Positions 46,248 through 55,266 of a stretch of DNA of 64,000 nucleotides are shown here, piece by piece. The DNA is from Streptomyces marianii (GTDB taxonomy: Bacteria; Actinomycetota; Actinomycetes; Streptomycetales; Streptomycetaceae): NCBI RefSeq assembly GCF_005795905.1, contig NZ_VAWE01000001.1, forward strand, positions 124,001-188,000. Reading direction: 5' to 3'. The translations under genes and the position numbers were made by a program. The notes beneath the pieces were generated by a model. It was given only the letters and a program-made list of their open reading frames with translations. It searched no databases and was not told where the DNA came from. Every line of letters starts with the position of its first letter. Within the stretch, counting starts at the first letter, position 1.

Positions 46248-47051
46248 TTACGCCACCGCAGCAGCCAGACGGATCAACGACCCGTCGAGCGCGTCGGCGG
46301 AGAGGACCGGCAGTCGAGGCACCTCTGCCGGGTGGGTGACAGCCGTCCAGTCGTAGGTCTGGGTCACCTCGGTGTGGCCGTCGTCGGTCGGAGTGAGCTT
46401 CCAGGTGAAGCGGTGGCCTGCCGGGCGCTGGCCCGGTTGGCCGGGGGCCCAGGCGATGACCCGGTTCTTGGTGAAGGCCACGACGTGGTTCTCGATCCGG
46501 TAGTCGCCCACCTCGTCGTTGTGCATGGCCATGACGAAGATATCGCCGACGCCGTCGACCGGGCGGGAGGTTTCGGCGTGCCGCAGGAGGCCGGTGGCGT
46601 CGAGTTCGGGGTGACGGCGGGGGTCGCGGAGCAGCGCGAAGATCCGTTCGGCCGGGGCGTCCAGCACCCGGGAGACGGTGGTGTGGGTCGGGTTGTCCGT
46701 GGTGACCGGGTCGGGGTAGAACCGGGCCCATGCGATCCGTCCGTCGCGGGTGGTGAGTATCACCGGGCCGCGCAGTACGACCGTCGCCCCGGTCGGGGCG
46801 GTGCCCTGCCACTCCCACTCCGACCACAGCTCGTCGCCGTTTTGGGCGTGGCGCAGAATCTCGGCCCGCACGTCGGGCAGCCCGGCCAGGATCTTCGTCC
46901 AGTTCGCGGCGACCTGGTCGGAACCGATGAATCCCTCGGCCGGCCGCAGCGGTCGTTCGGCCACGTAGTCGTCGGTGAAGCAGTCGGCGATCCGCTCCGG
47001 GACATGGGAGTTGATCGCTTCACGCAGTGCCTCGAGGGCCTGGGGGAGCAT
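46248..47051 (-). CDS. NTF2-like plus SRPBCC (polyketide-cyclase-like) fusion protein
   Basis: 267 aa. Residues 1-~120 are a SnoaL/NTF2-like fold (AINSHVPERIADCFTDDYVA, WSEWEWQGTAPTGATVVLRG). Residues ~125-267 are an SRPBCC ligand-binding fold (VSRVLDAPAERIFALLRDPR, KNRVIAWAPGQPG, FTWKLTPTDDGHTEVTQTYD). Both folds form small cavities that bind hydrophobic ligands; the pair in one chain is unusual. It is divergent from an XRE-STAND regulator gene, which may control it. Ligand unknown. Confidence 0.8.
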   Translation of the reverse strand: MLPQALEALREAINSHVPERIADCFTDDYVAERPLRPAEGFIGSDQVAANWTKILAGLPDVRAEILRHAQNGDELWSEWEWQGTAPTGATVVLRGPVILTTRDGRIAWARFYPDPVTTDNPTHTTVSRVLDAPAERIFALLRDPRRHPELDATGLLRHAETSRPVDGVGDIFVMAMHNDEVGDYRIENHVVAFTKNRVIAWAPGQPGQRPAGHRFTWKLTPTDDGHTEVTQTYDWTAVTHPAEVPRLPVLSADALDGSLIRLAAAVA

Positions 47052-47181
47052 GCTGTCGATCTCCTAGCTCTGATTCGTTCTGTCACCCTCGAGCATGAAC
47101 ATCGGGGGGCTGCCCGACAATCGGACACCGCCCGGACAACGCCCGGACAACGCCCCGGCCCTGGAAGGCATAATCGATCTC

Positions 47182-49386
47182 GTGAACGATTCGACAGGGT
47201 CGGCGCGGAAGACGAGTGGCTTCGCGGCCATGCTGCGTGACCTGCGGGAGGCAAGGTCGCTGACCCAACAGGAACTGGCAGTTGCCGCCGGATTGTCCGT
47301 TGACGCGGTCAGCGCGTTGGAGCGCGGGCGGCGGACCCGGCCCCAGCCGCACACGGTGCGGTCGCTGGCCTCTGCGCTGCAGCTCCGTGACACCGACCGC
47401 ATGGCGCTGCTGTCCGCCCTGGGCCGGGCCGGGGACGAGGCCCTCGAGATGCCGCTCCGCACGTTGACGCCCCGCTCGCCGTCGCCTCCGGCCGTCCCGG
47501 TGGTCGGGCGAGACGACGAGGTCGCCGAGATCGTCGCCGCCCTTCGCGGCACGCCGGGCAGGTTGGTGACGCTCACAGGTCCGGGCGGGGTGGGCAAGAC
47601 CACCGTCGCGCTGGTGGTCGCGGATGTGGTGGCCGCCGATCATCCTGGAGGCGTGTACTTCGCCGACCTGACCGACGTCACCGAACCCGATGACGCCGTC
47701 GCCGTCATGGCCCGCGCCGCGGGATCCCACGCCGACACGGTGACCGGCCTCGCCGCGCACCTCGCCGGGACGTCGGCCCTGCTCGTGCTCGACAACCTGG
47801 AACGCGTGACGGCCTGCGGCCCACAGCTGATCGAGCTGCTGACTGCCTCCCCCGACGCAGTGGTCCTGGCCACCAGCCGCGTACCGCTGAGGGTGCGCCG
47901 GGAACGTGAGGTGCGCATCGCCCCGCTCGGACAGGCGGCCGCAGTGCGGCTCTTCGGCGAGCGGCTGGCCGCCGCCGGCGCGCCACCGCCCGCCGGGAAT
48001 GCGGACGAGGGTGCCGTCGCGGAGCTGTGTGGGCGGGCCGACGGACTGCCACTGGCCATCGAGCTCCTGGCCGCCGCGGCCGCCCGACTCGGGCCACGGG
48101 CACTGCTCGAACGAGGCGATCAGCTGGCGGATCTGCCCGTGGCCACGCCGCGGGACCTGCCCGCACGGCAACGCACCATGGCTGCCACCATCGAGTGGAG
48201 CTCCCGGATGCTCGACCCTGAAGCCCGGCGACTGCTCCCCCGGCTCGCCATGATCCCTGGCAGCTTCTCCCTCGACATCGTTGACGCGATAGCTGCGCCG
48301 CACGCGGCGGGTGCGATGGGCGCGATCGCCGAGCTGACCGAACACTCCCTGGTCACCCGCGGCGACGACGCAGGGCTGGTCGCCCGGTTCCGGCTGCTGG
48401 AACCGGTCCGCCGGTACGCGCTTGAGACGCTCGAACCGTCCGACCGCGAACAGGCCCGTCGAGGCGTGGCCCAATGGGCCCTTCGGGCGGCGCGTGAACA
48501 CGGTGTGCGGATCCGGGGCCGCGGCGACATGACGGCGGTCGAGCAGGTCGAGGTGGATCGCCATGTGCTCCGACTCGGCTTCGACCAGCTCGTCGACGCC
48601 GGTCGGCACGACGACGCCGCCGAGCTGCTGTGGTCGGTATGGCTGCCGCTGTGGATGACCGGGCACACCCACGAGGGCCTCGCCTGGACCGACCGCTTGC
48701 ACGAGAACGACCTGAGCGAGCGGGGCCGGGCTCGCTGGCTGGTGACACGCGCCGGGTTCAACCGCGTCGCCGCGGACCTCTTCGCCACCGCGGAACGGGC
48801 AATGCGGCTGGCCGAACGGATCGATGACGCCTCCCTGGCCGCGGAGGCGGCGATCTTCGCGTCGGCGGCGGCACTGCGCCTGGAGGACTTCGATCGTTCG
48901 GGGGCTTTGCTGGCCAGGGCCGAGGTCCACGTGAAGGAACGCCTCGACGTCGAACACGACGTGTGGGCAGCCGTGCACGTACCCATCTGCTGCGGGGACG
49001 GCGCGCTGCTGCGCGGTGACCGGTCCGCGGCGGCGCAGCACTGGCGGACTGCCGCGGCCACGGCGCAGGAGTTGGGCAGCGGGTTCTCGGTGGCCGCGGT
49101 CCTTGCTGAGTGCGCGCATGCCGCCCGCGGCGAAGGACGCCTGGACGACGCGGCCGTGATGCTCGCCGTGGCCGGCGAGCTGCCTCCCCGACAGGACGGG
49201 CACCGGCCGCAGGCACACCTGGCGGGCGTGGCCGCGGCCCTGGCGGCCGACCTCGGTGACGTGGCGTCGGCGCAGTGGTGGGAGGGCGTGGCGAGTTCTG
49301 TCGCAGCCTCGTTGGGCGCCGATGAGCTTGGCGAGCGGCTCCGGGAGCTCGTCCGGCGTGCCGACACCGTGGCCGGGCGAGGCTGA
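47182..49386 (+). CDS. XRE-type regulator with STAND ATPase and TPR-like region
   Basis: 734 aa from GTG 47182 (VNDSTGSARK; ATG 47095 is the alternative). Helix-turn-helix: SLTQQELAVAAGLSVDAVSA near residues 25-45. NTPase: VVGRDDEVAEIVAAL, P-loop LTGPGGVGKTTVAL near 135, Walker B TSALLVLDNLERV near 200, sensor VVLATSRVPLRV and the GLPLAIELLAAAA helix. The C-terminus is helical, TPR-like. It resembles the SARP/LuxR large-ATPase regulators but with an XRE DNA-binding domain. The divergent NTF2/SRPBCC gene, 130 bp away, is the likely target. Confidence 0.85.
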   Translation: MNDSTGSARKTSGFAAMLRDLREARSLTQQELAVAAGLSVDAVSALERGRRTRPQPHTVRSLASALQLRDTDRMALLSALGRAGDEALEMPLRTLTPRSPSPPAVPVVGRDDEVAEIVAALRGTPGRLVTLTGPGGVGKTTVALVVADVVAADHPGGVYFADLTDVTEPDDAVAVMARAAGSHADTVTGLAAHLAGTSALLVLDNLERVTACGPQLIELLTASPDAVVLATSRVPLRVRREREVRIAPLGQAAAVRLFGERLAAAGAPPPAGNADEGAVAELCGRADGLPLAIELLAAAAARLGPRALLERGDQLADLPVATPRDLPARQRTMAATIEWSSRMLDPEARRLLPRLAMIPGSFSLDIVDAIAAPHAAGAMGAIAELTEHSLVTRGDDAGLVARFRLLEPVRRYALETLEPSDREQARRGVAQWALRAAREHGVRIRGRGDMTAVEQVEVDRHVLRLGFDQLVDAGRHDDAAELLWSVWLPLWMTGHTHEGLAWTDRLHENDLSERGRARWLVTRAGFNRVAADLFATAERAMRLAERIDDASLAAEAAIFASAAALRLEDFDRSGALLARAEVHVKERLDVEHDVWAAVHVPICCGDGALLRGDRSAAAQHWRTAAATAQELGSGFSVAAVLAECAHAARGEGRLDDAAVMLAVAGELPPRQDGHRPQAHLAGVAAALAADLGDVASAQWWEGVASSVAASLGADELGERLRELVRRADTVAGRG

Positions 49387-49522
49387 GCTGGGCCGTCCGC
49401 CCGTAACGGCGGTGTCCGGTCGGTGTCCGGTGGTCTCCCCCGAGCGGGGTGGCAAGGATCGGGTTCATCAGGTCGGCCGTTCCCGCAGGCCGATCTCAGC
49501 CGACTCCGAGGAAGCCCTCCCC

Positions 49523-50174
49523 ATGACAGCCGTACCCATCGTGCTCGCCGCGACCCCGCTCACCGGTCACATCCGGCCGGTCCTGAAGCTCGCCCGCCAC
49601 CTCGTCGCCGCCGGACGGCGGGTCACGGTCGTCAGCGGCAGCCGGTTCGCGCCGCAGGCCGAAGCGGCGGGGGCGGCGTTCGTCCCGCTGGCCGGACCGG
49701 CCGACTTCGACGACCGCCGCCTCAATGAGCTGCAGCCGTGGCTGCACGAGCTGGCACCGGGTCCGGCGTTCCTGCAGGCCATGTCCGGCTGGTTCACCGA
49801 CATGGCACGGCGACCTGCGCGTGCCATCGAACGCGTACATCGAGTCCTTCATCCCGTTCGACGCGCTGTTCCCGCTGGCCGACGTCGTGGTCGCCAACGG
49901 TGGGTACGGCGGCGTGCAGCTCGCTCTCCACCACGGCGTGCCGCTCGTCGTGGCAGGCGGCAGCGAGGACAAGCCCGCGGTGGCCGCCCGGGTTGCGGAC
50001 TTCGGCGTCGGTGTCGACCTGCGCACCGGCCGGCCGGAGGCCGCCGCGGTTGGGCAAGCCGTCCGGCGGGTGCTGGACGAGCCGGCGTTCCGACGCCGGG
50101 CACGGGAATTGAGCGCGGACTACCAGGCAGCCGAACCGGTGCGCGCCGTCCTCGACATCATCGACGGCGCGTGA
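49523..50174 (+). pseudogene. MGT-type glycosyltransferase with large internal deletion
   Basis: The N-terminus (VLAATPLTGHIRPVLKLARH, GSRFAPQAEAAGAAFVPLAG) and, in a different frame, the C-terminus (NAYIESFIPFDALFPLADVV, GGYGGVQLALHHGVPLVVAG) are those of UDP-sugar glycosyltransferases of about 400 aa. About 150-170 residues between them are missing, with a frameshift near 49810. It cannot make a working enzyme. Confidence 0.82.
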
Positions 50175-50638
50175 CATCTCCGATCACCACCCGTCGGCCG
50201 TGGCTCGTCCGACCTCGTCGACGGTGACTCACATACCGCTCGACACGGTCCCGGCAGTGTGGACGCGGGCGCGCACCGCGTACCGGAGCTCTGCCTTCGG
50301 AGCACCCTGAGGTCTCCCGGCTGTCCAATGTCCTTGATCGTTCCCCGGCCGTGCCAAACCACGTTGCCTGGAGCGCTGTCGCGGGAGAGGAACAGAGCAC
50401 GTGGGAGTTCCCCGCGTACATCCCCTGCCCTGTCGCCCAGCAGTGCACTCGATTGCGGAGGGCGAAGTGTGGCCTTTCAAACGAGCTCGTGGATGGTCTG
50501 CGTGGCGTGTCGAGACCATGATCGTGATCACAGCGGGGCTGTTGGCGCAGAGCGCCGAAACGGTGCTGGGCGTCCTGTGTGCGCGGCAGTTGTGGTCTGC
50601 CATGTGAGGAACCGTAGCGACGGATGTTCAACTCGCAG
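50175..50638. other. Stretch without a recognisable gene
   Basis: About 460 bases. Frames such as 50229-50603 (minus) and 50259-50879 (plus) give basic, low-complexity translations without a family pattern. No repeat structure was seen. Confidence 0.4.
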
Positions 50639-50923
50639 CTATGTCTGCCGGCCTACGGCCGCATCGCCGCGGTCGAGCAGCCGCAGCGCGAGCAGGCCCC
50701 CGACGCCCGGTACGAGGGCCGCGATGTTGACGGCCGGGGCAGGCTTGAGGCGCCATGTTGCGATCACTACGAACAGGTATGCGCAGCCGTGTGTGGGGCC
50801 CATCACGGATGAGGTGGGCTTGAGATGGATGGTGAACACGTTGGCCAGCATCACGATCAGGGAGATCAGCTCGGCGTGAGCTGCGATGCGCAGGTGGTGC
50901 GGTGAACGCGGATGCATGGTCAC
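50639..50923 (-). CDS. DUF3817 small membrane protein
   Basis: 94 aa. HLRIAAHAELISLIVMLANV, then GPTHGCAYLFVVIATWRLKP and PGVGGLLALRLL follow the DUF3817 pattern of three membrane helices. The GTG at 50923 overlaps the stop of the gene before it (GTGA), so it is coupled to the 50920-51387 gene; ATG 50917 is another option. Function unknown. Confidence 0.82.
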   Translation of the reverse strand: MTMHPRSPHHLRIAAHAELISLIVMLANVFTIHLKPTSSVMGPTHGCAYLFVVIATWRLKPAPAVNIAALVPGVGGLLALRLLDRGDAAVGRQT

Positions 50924-51387
50924 GCTCCTGTGGTCGAGCCGGGGCGGATGATCATCAGGACGGTGACAGTCGCCCAGAGGACGTTGAAGATGCCGGTGGC
51001 CAGGGCGAGACGGCTCGCAGTTTCGTGCGCCAGCGACCGCGTTGCGGCCGGGCTCGCCGTGTCGGTCAGGGCACGGTCCTGGCCGGGCAGGATCAGCAGG
51101 ATCAGGACGCCGGCGGCCGCTGCGGTCAGCACGATCGAGGTGATCAGCCAGGCGTCGCCGAGGACACCGAGGCTGCTGGCTGTGGCGAGGCCGAAGATGG
51201 GGACCGCGATGCCGATGCCGGCATAGACCCTGCAGATGCGGTGCAGTGTCTGCAGGGTCGTGCGGGTGCCGTCCCGGTCGCCGGCCGTACGGCGCAGCGT
51301 CCCGGGGAACATGCTGGCAGCGACGGTGACGGGGCCGACGGCCAGGATGGCGGCCAGGACGTGCAGGGACAGCAGAATCTTGGTCAC
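50920..51387 (-). CDS. Four-helix membrane protein, DUF2269-like
   Basis: 155 aa with four hydrophobic segments (LLSLHVLAAILAVGPVTVAA; YAGIGIAVPIFGLATASSLG; LTAAAAGVLILLILPG; LATGIFNVLWATVTVLMIIR). The start overlaps the previous stop as ATGA and the end overlaps the DUF3817 gene. It forms an operon with its neighbours. The family name is tentative; function unknown. Confidence 0.7.
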   Translation of the reverse strand: MTKILLSLHVLAAILAVGPVTVAASMFPGTLRRTAGDRDGTRTTLQTLHRICRVYAGIGIAVPIFGLATASSLGVLGDAWLITSIVLTAAAAGVLILLILPGQDRALTDTASPAATRSLAHETASRLALATGIFNVLWATVTVLMIIRPGSTTGA

Positions 51388-51704
51388 GCCTGGTGCTCCA
51401 CGACCGCCCGGCGCTCGCCGGTGACCATCGAGGCCGGGAGGCGACCGGCCTTGGAGGTGCCGTTGAGCGTGTCGCCGTCCACGGTCACGTCGAAGGCCAG
51501 GTTGAGCCGCATGGGCTTGGTGATGGCCTGCTTCCAGGTGAGCCGGCCGCCGTCGAGTGCGATGTCGCTGAGTGGTACCTCCTCGCCGGTTCCGTGAGCG
51601 ACGCCGGTCAGAGTGCCGTCGTTCTGCCTGCGCAGTTCCACCACGGTCTTGATCTTGCCGATGGGGGTGGAGATGGACAGGTTCCAGGTGCCTTCAACGG
51701 ACAT
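51384..51704 (-). CDS. Small beta-rich protein, unknown function
   Basis: 106 aa from ATG 51704 with AAGGAG about 8 bases upstream. Alternating strands (GTWNLSISTPIGKIKTVVEL, RLNLAFDVTVDGDTLNGTSK) suggest a lipocalin-like small barrel. First of three overlapping genes (51704, 51387, 50923). It follows the PfpI gene in the same direction with a 71-bp gap. Confidence 0.7.
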   Translation of the reverse strand: MSVEGTWNLSISTPIGKIKTVVELRRQNDGTLTGVAHGTGEEVPLSDIALDGGRLTWKQAITKPMRLNLAFDVTVDGDTLNGTSKAGRLPASMVTGERRAVVEHQA

Positions 51705-51775
51705 GGTGATGCTCCTTCTTGTGATGCGATACAGGCGTGAGGGGCGGCCCGCGGCGGTGGGTGCGGGCCGGGGGC

Positions 51776-52465
51776 TCAGAAGGTGGCGGGAGTGGGGCCC
51801 GTGGCGCGCCAGACGGTGCCGCGTCGCTCGTAGGCGAAGAGTTCCTCGACGGCGTGCGCGATGCGTGGGCCGACCTCGCGTTCCAGCAGGTACAGGCCGA
51901 GGTCGAGGCCGGAGGTGACGCCGGCGCCGGTGATCAGGTCGCCGTCGTCGACGACACGGGCGCGTACCGCGTGCGCTCCGGTGGCGTCCAGCATGTCCAG
52001 GCCCGTGTGGTGCGTGGTGGCGTGTCGCTCCTCCAGCAGGCCGGCCATGGCCAGGACCAGCGAGCCGCCGCAGACGGTGGCGACGATCACGTCCGGGGCG
52101 TCCATCGCCTGCTTCAGGAGCGCGGGCAGCTCGGTGGTCAGCGTGCGGCCGAGCAGCACGGGGATGAACTCGCTCTGCTTCCACTCGCCGGTCCCCGCTC
52201 CCTCCTCCGGGACCTCGCCGGGTTCGCCGACGCGGCCGGAGGCTCCGGGCACCAGGATCATGTCCGCACGTTCCGGGTCGAGTGCGGCGGTGGCGCGCAG
52301 TACCAGCCCCCCGGTACCGCTGACCACCTCGCGAGGCCCCTCCGCGGAGGCCAGTTCCACGCTCACTGCGCCCTCCGAGGCCGTGCCGCCGGCGTACAGC
52401 ACCTCGTAGGGGGCGATGACATCGAGCGGGTCGAAGCCGTCGAAGAGGCTGATCTGGACGTGCAT
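51776..52465 (-). CDS. DJ-1/PfpI family protein
   Basis: 229 aa from ATG 52465 (MHVQISLFDGFDPLDV; frame open to 52618). The nucleophile-elbow Cys is in VIVATVCGGSLVLAMAGLLE near residue 115, followed by THHTGLDMLDATGAHAVRAR and the D-G-x-L-I-T-G-A-G motif. Members include isonitrile hydratases, glyoxalases and amidase-like enzymes. It is divergent from a GlxA-type regulator gene (197-bp gap) that shares the fold, so regulator and enzyme probably form a unit. Substrate unknown. Confidence 0.85.
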   Translation of the reverse strand: MHVQISLFDGFDPLDVIAPYEVLYAGGTASEGAVSVELASAEGPREVVSGTGGLVLRATAALDPERADMILVPGASGRVGEPGEVPEEGAGTGEWKQSEFIPVLLGRTLTTELPALLKQAMDAPDVIVATVCGGSLVLAMAGLLEERHATTHHTGLDMLDATGAHAVRARVVDDGDLITGAGVTSGLDLGLYLLEREVGPRIAHAVEELFAYERRGTVWRATGPTPATF

Positions 52466-52662
52466 GGGTCGTTCCTCCGGGATCGGGTTTGCTGCGTCGT
52501 GGTGAAGCCAACCGGCTGCGGACTCGATCGCCCAGTGGCACGAGTGACATATCTCAACGGGAAATTGCCATACCCTTCTGCAGGCATCAGAACTGCTGTC
52601 ACATGGGCACACCGGCATCCTGGCCCGGGGTTCGCCGTGTTCCGAACAGGTAGGTTCCCGCC

Positions 52663-53601
52663 ATGCACACCATCGCCGTCCTCGCGCTGGACCAGGTGAT
52701 CCCGTTCGACTTGTCCACGCCGATCGAGGTCTTTACTCGGACCCGCCTTCCCGACGGGCGGCCCGGCTACCAGCTGCGGGTCTGCGCAGAGCGCGACGAG
52801 ATCGACGCCGGCGCCTTCACCCTGCGCGCGCCGTGGAACCTGGAGGGTTTGAAGAACGCGGACACGATCGTCGTGCCGGGAATCGCCGACCCCACGGCCC
52901 CGCTCCCTCCTGCCGTACGCGATGCTCTGAGGTCGGCCGCCGCGTCCGGGACGCGGATCGCCTCGCTGTGCGTGGGCACGTTTCCCCTCGCGGCCACCGG
53001 TCTTCTCGACGGGCTGCGCGTCACGACCCACTGGCGTGCGGCAGACCTACTGGCCGCCCTGCACCCGGGCGTCACCGTCGACGCGGACGTGCTCTATGTC
53101 GACAACGGCCAGTTCCTCACCTCGGCGGGCGCTGCCGCCGGCATGGACCTGTGCCTGCACATGATCCGTCGTGACTACGGCTCGGCCGTCGCCGCCGATG
53201 CCGCCCGTCTTTCCGTGATGCCGCTCGAACGCGAGGGCGGGCAGGCGCAGTTCATCGTCCACGACCATGCCCTCCCCTCGCAGGGGTCCGAGTTGGAGAC
53301 GCTGCTGGTCTGGCTGCGGGAGAACCTCGCCCGCGACCTCACCCTGGGCGACATCGCCGCGCAGTGCGGAACGAGCACCCGCACCCTGATCCGACGCTTT
53401 CGCACCCAGACCGGAACCACTCCGCTCCAGTGGCTCCACCGGGCCCGCATCCGCCAGGCACAACACCTGCTTGAGACCACCGAGCACTCCGTCGAGCGCA
53501 TCGGCCACCAGGTCGGGTTCGGCTCGCCCACCGCCTTCCGCGACCGCTTCAAGCGCACCACCGGCGTCAGCCCGCAAACCTACCGGCGCACCTTCAGCTG
53601 A
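52663..53601 (+). CDS. GlxA-type regulator (DJ-1/PfpI + AraC domains)
   Basis: 312 aa. Residues 1-~185 are a DJ-1-like domain (VLALDQVIPFDLSTPIEVFT; RIASLCVGTFPLAATGLLDG; NGQFLTSAGAAAGMDLCLHM), with Cys in SLCVGTFPLA. Residues ~210-312 are an AraC helix-turn-helix pair (LTLGDIAAQCGTSTRTLIRR; RIGHQVGFGSPTAFRDRFKR). These sense a small ligand and activate the neighbouring gene, here probably the divergent DJ-1/PfpI operon. Confidence 0.92.
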   Translation: MHTIAVLALDQVIPFDLSTPIEVFTRTRLPDGRPGYQLRVCAERDEIDAGAFTLRAPWNLEGLKNADTIVVPGIADPTAPLPPAVRDALRSAAASGTRIASLCVGTFPLAATGLLDGLRVTTHWRAADLLAALHPGVTVDADVLYVDNGQFLTSAGAAAGMDLCLHMIRRDYGSAVAADAARLSVMPLEREGGQAQFIVHDHALPSQGSELETLLVWLRENLARDLTLGDIAAQCGTSTRTLIRRFRTQTGTTPLQWLHRARIRQAQHLLETTEHSVERIGHQVGFGSPTAFRDRFKRTTGVSPQTYRRTFS

Positions 53602-53662
53602 CTCGTGATCATTCTCCTGAATGGTCATCTGTGAGAGTCCTTCTGCGGCTCGGGGCGGGCTG

Positions 53663-55129
53663 CTACCGGGTGGTGGCGCGGAGTGCGGCGTGGGAGGCGG
53701 TGGTGCAGATGCCCAGGGCTGTGCTGCTGATGTCGGTGAGGGTGTCGCCGGGGGCGTGGTACTGGGGGTCGAAGGGCTGGCCGGCGACGCCGCCGAAGAC
53801 GGCGGCCTCGTGGTCGTCCTTGAGGCGCGCGGGAGCACTGTTGACGGTGTCGATCCCGGCTACCGGGATGCCGGCGTCGAGGAAGGGGACTTGGTCGGAC
53901 ATGCCGTCGACCGGGCCCTCCAGCCAGGGCCGGCCGATGGCGGCGAGGTGGTCGGTGTAGTGGCGCTGCGGGCCGTCGCCGTAGACGCTGATGACGTAGT
54001 TGGGGGCAGCGACCATGTCGGTGTTGAAGTAGCCGCGGACGGGTTCGAGCGGTTCGGTGGCGACGAAGTGCCGAGAGCCGCGCATCCCGTCCTCCTCGCC
54101 GCCCCACCAGCAGAACTGGGCGGGGCGTCCGGCGCGGGCGATCGGGGAGAGGGCGAGGTCGAGCAGGAGCGCGGAGCCGGAGGCGTTGTCGTCGATTCCG
54201 GGGCCCGCGGGGACGCTGTCGAGGTGGGCTCCGAAGAGATGGCGGGGGGCGGTGATGTCCGGTGGGACGGTCAGGACGTTGAAGGTGTCGACCTGGCGCT
54301 CTTGCAGTTCGAGATCGACGCGCACTGTCGCGCCCCCGGCGTCCATGTCCTGCCGCAGTGCGGTGGCGGCACTGGAGTGGACGACAGCAGCCGGGGGCAG
54401 GCCGGTGTCCCCGGGGGCTTCGAAGAACAGGCCGATGAGAAAGTCGAATTGGTCGAGGTAGAACAGCACCGCCGAGACGCCGGCGGCGCGGGCGTGGACC
54501 AAGGCCCGGCGGGCCATTGCGGTCTGGTCCTCCGCGATCCGCTGATGGCCCAACGGTCCGCCTCCTGTGTGGCAGCCCGTGCGGCGTTCCTGCCGGGCGC
54601 CGCGCAGCGTGTTCGGGCGCAGTTGCAGCAGCGCCACCTTCGCTCGGGCGTCGATCCCCTCCCAGCTGTCTGCGGCGTCGCCGAACGGGTCGCGCGGGAC
54701 GACGAGTTCACCGATGTGTCCACCGTCGGGCGACGCCGCCAAGCCATGCCCCGGGAAGTGCGTCACCTCGCGCCGCTGCGGGCGGATCTGCTCCACGGTG
54801 TCGCGTACGAAGTCCGTACGGGGGTAGCCGAAGGGCTGACGCCGGGTGCGCAGGCCGGCCGCGTGCAGCCGGCGCTCCACATAGCGGGCGGAGTGCTCGA
54901 AGCCGGGCCGGCCGCCCGGTCGCCGCCGTGCCGGGCGGCGACGGCGTCCAGTACGCGCAGGTGCTGCCGCACCCGCTCGCCCGCGCCCTCCTCAGGCGGG
55001 CAGGAGGGTGGGGGCACCGTACGCCTGCCCGCCGAGGGCTGTCGGGGCCACGAAGCCGGTAGCTATCGCGCCGAGCACCCCTCTCCGGGACATCCCCTGG
55101 GGCTGCTGATGCGAGTGCGGCGATGTCAT
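53663..55129 (-). pseudogene. Tat-exported M28 zinc peptidase gene with two frameshifts
   Basis: The start at 55129 gives a Tat signal (MSRRGVLGAIATGFVAPTAL) that ends at a TGA after GAPTLLPA. The coding sense continues in a second frame (GERVRQHLRVLDAVAARHGG), then from about 54900 in a third (RRLHAAGLRTRRQPFGYP) to the stop at 53663. That last part has zinc-site motifs of M28 aminopeptidases: FGAHLDSVPAGPGIDDNASG, FCWWGGEEDGMRGSRHF, YFNTDMVAAPN and PQYHAPGDTLTDI. The frameshifts near 55015 and 54905 inactivate it unless they are sequencing errors. Confidence 0.75.
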
Positions 55130-55266
55130 CGGGTGTTCCTTCCGGTCGCTGATGGATCAGTGTGGGATCGGGCGGGGCGGGGGACGCAGGGCGGGCCCGG
55201 GGAACGGGAGTTCCCGGTGAGCCTGCTCGGGGCCGGGAAAGGAGAGAGCCGTGGCGTGTGCCGGGA

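Noticed and set aside
47115..47155. Direct repeats of CCCGGACAACG before the XRE-STAND gene as an operator
   Set aside because: Only two adjacent copies in GC-rich sequence with no symmetry; it may also be coding if the upstream ATG is used.
47083..49455. 790-codon minus-strand frame opposite the XRE-STAND gene
   Set aside because: No family pattern; the plus strand has helix-turn-helix, Walker A and Walker B.
50400..50425. Possible CRISPR repeat (GGGAGTTCCCCGCG)
   Set aside because: Single occurrence with no regularly spaced copies, so not an array.
53047..53838. 263-codon minus-strand frame across the GlxA regulator gene and the M28 gene end
   Set aside because: Antisense to the AraC domain; repetitive Pro/Ser/Thr translation.
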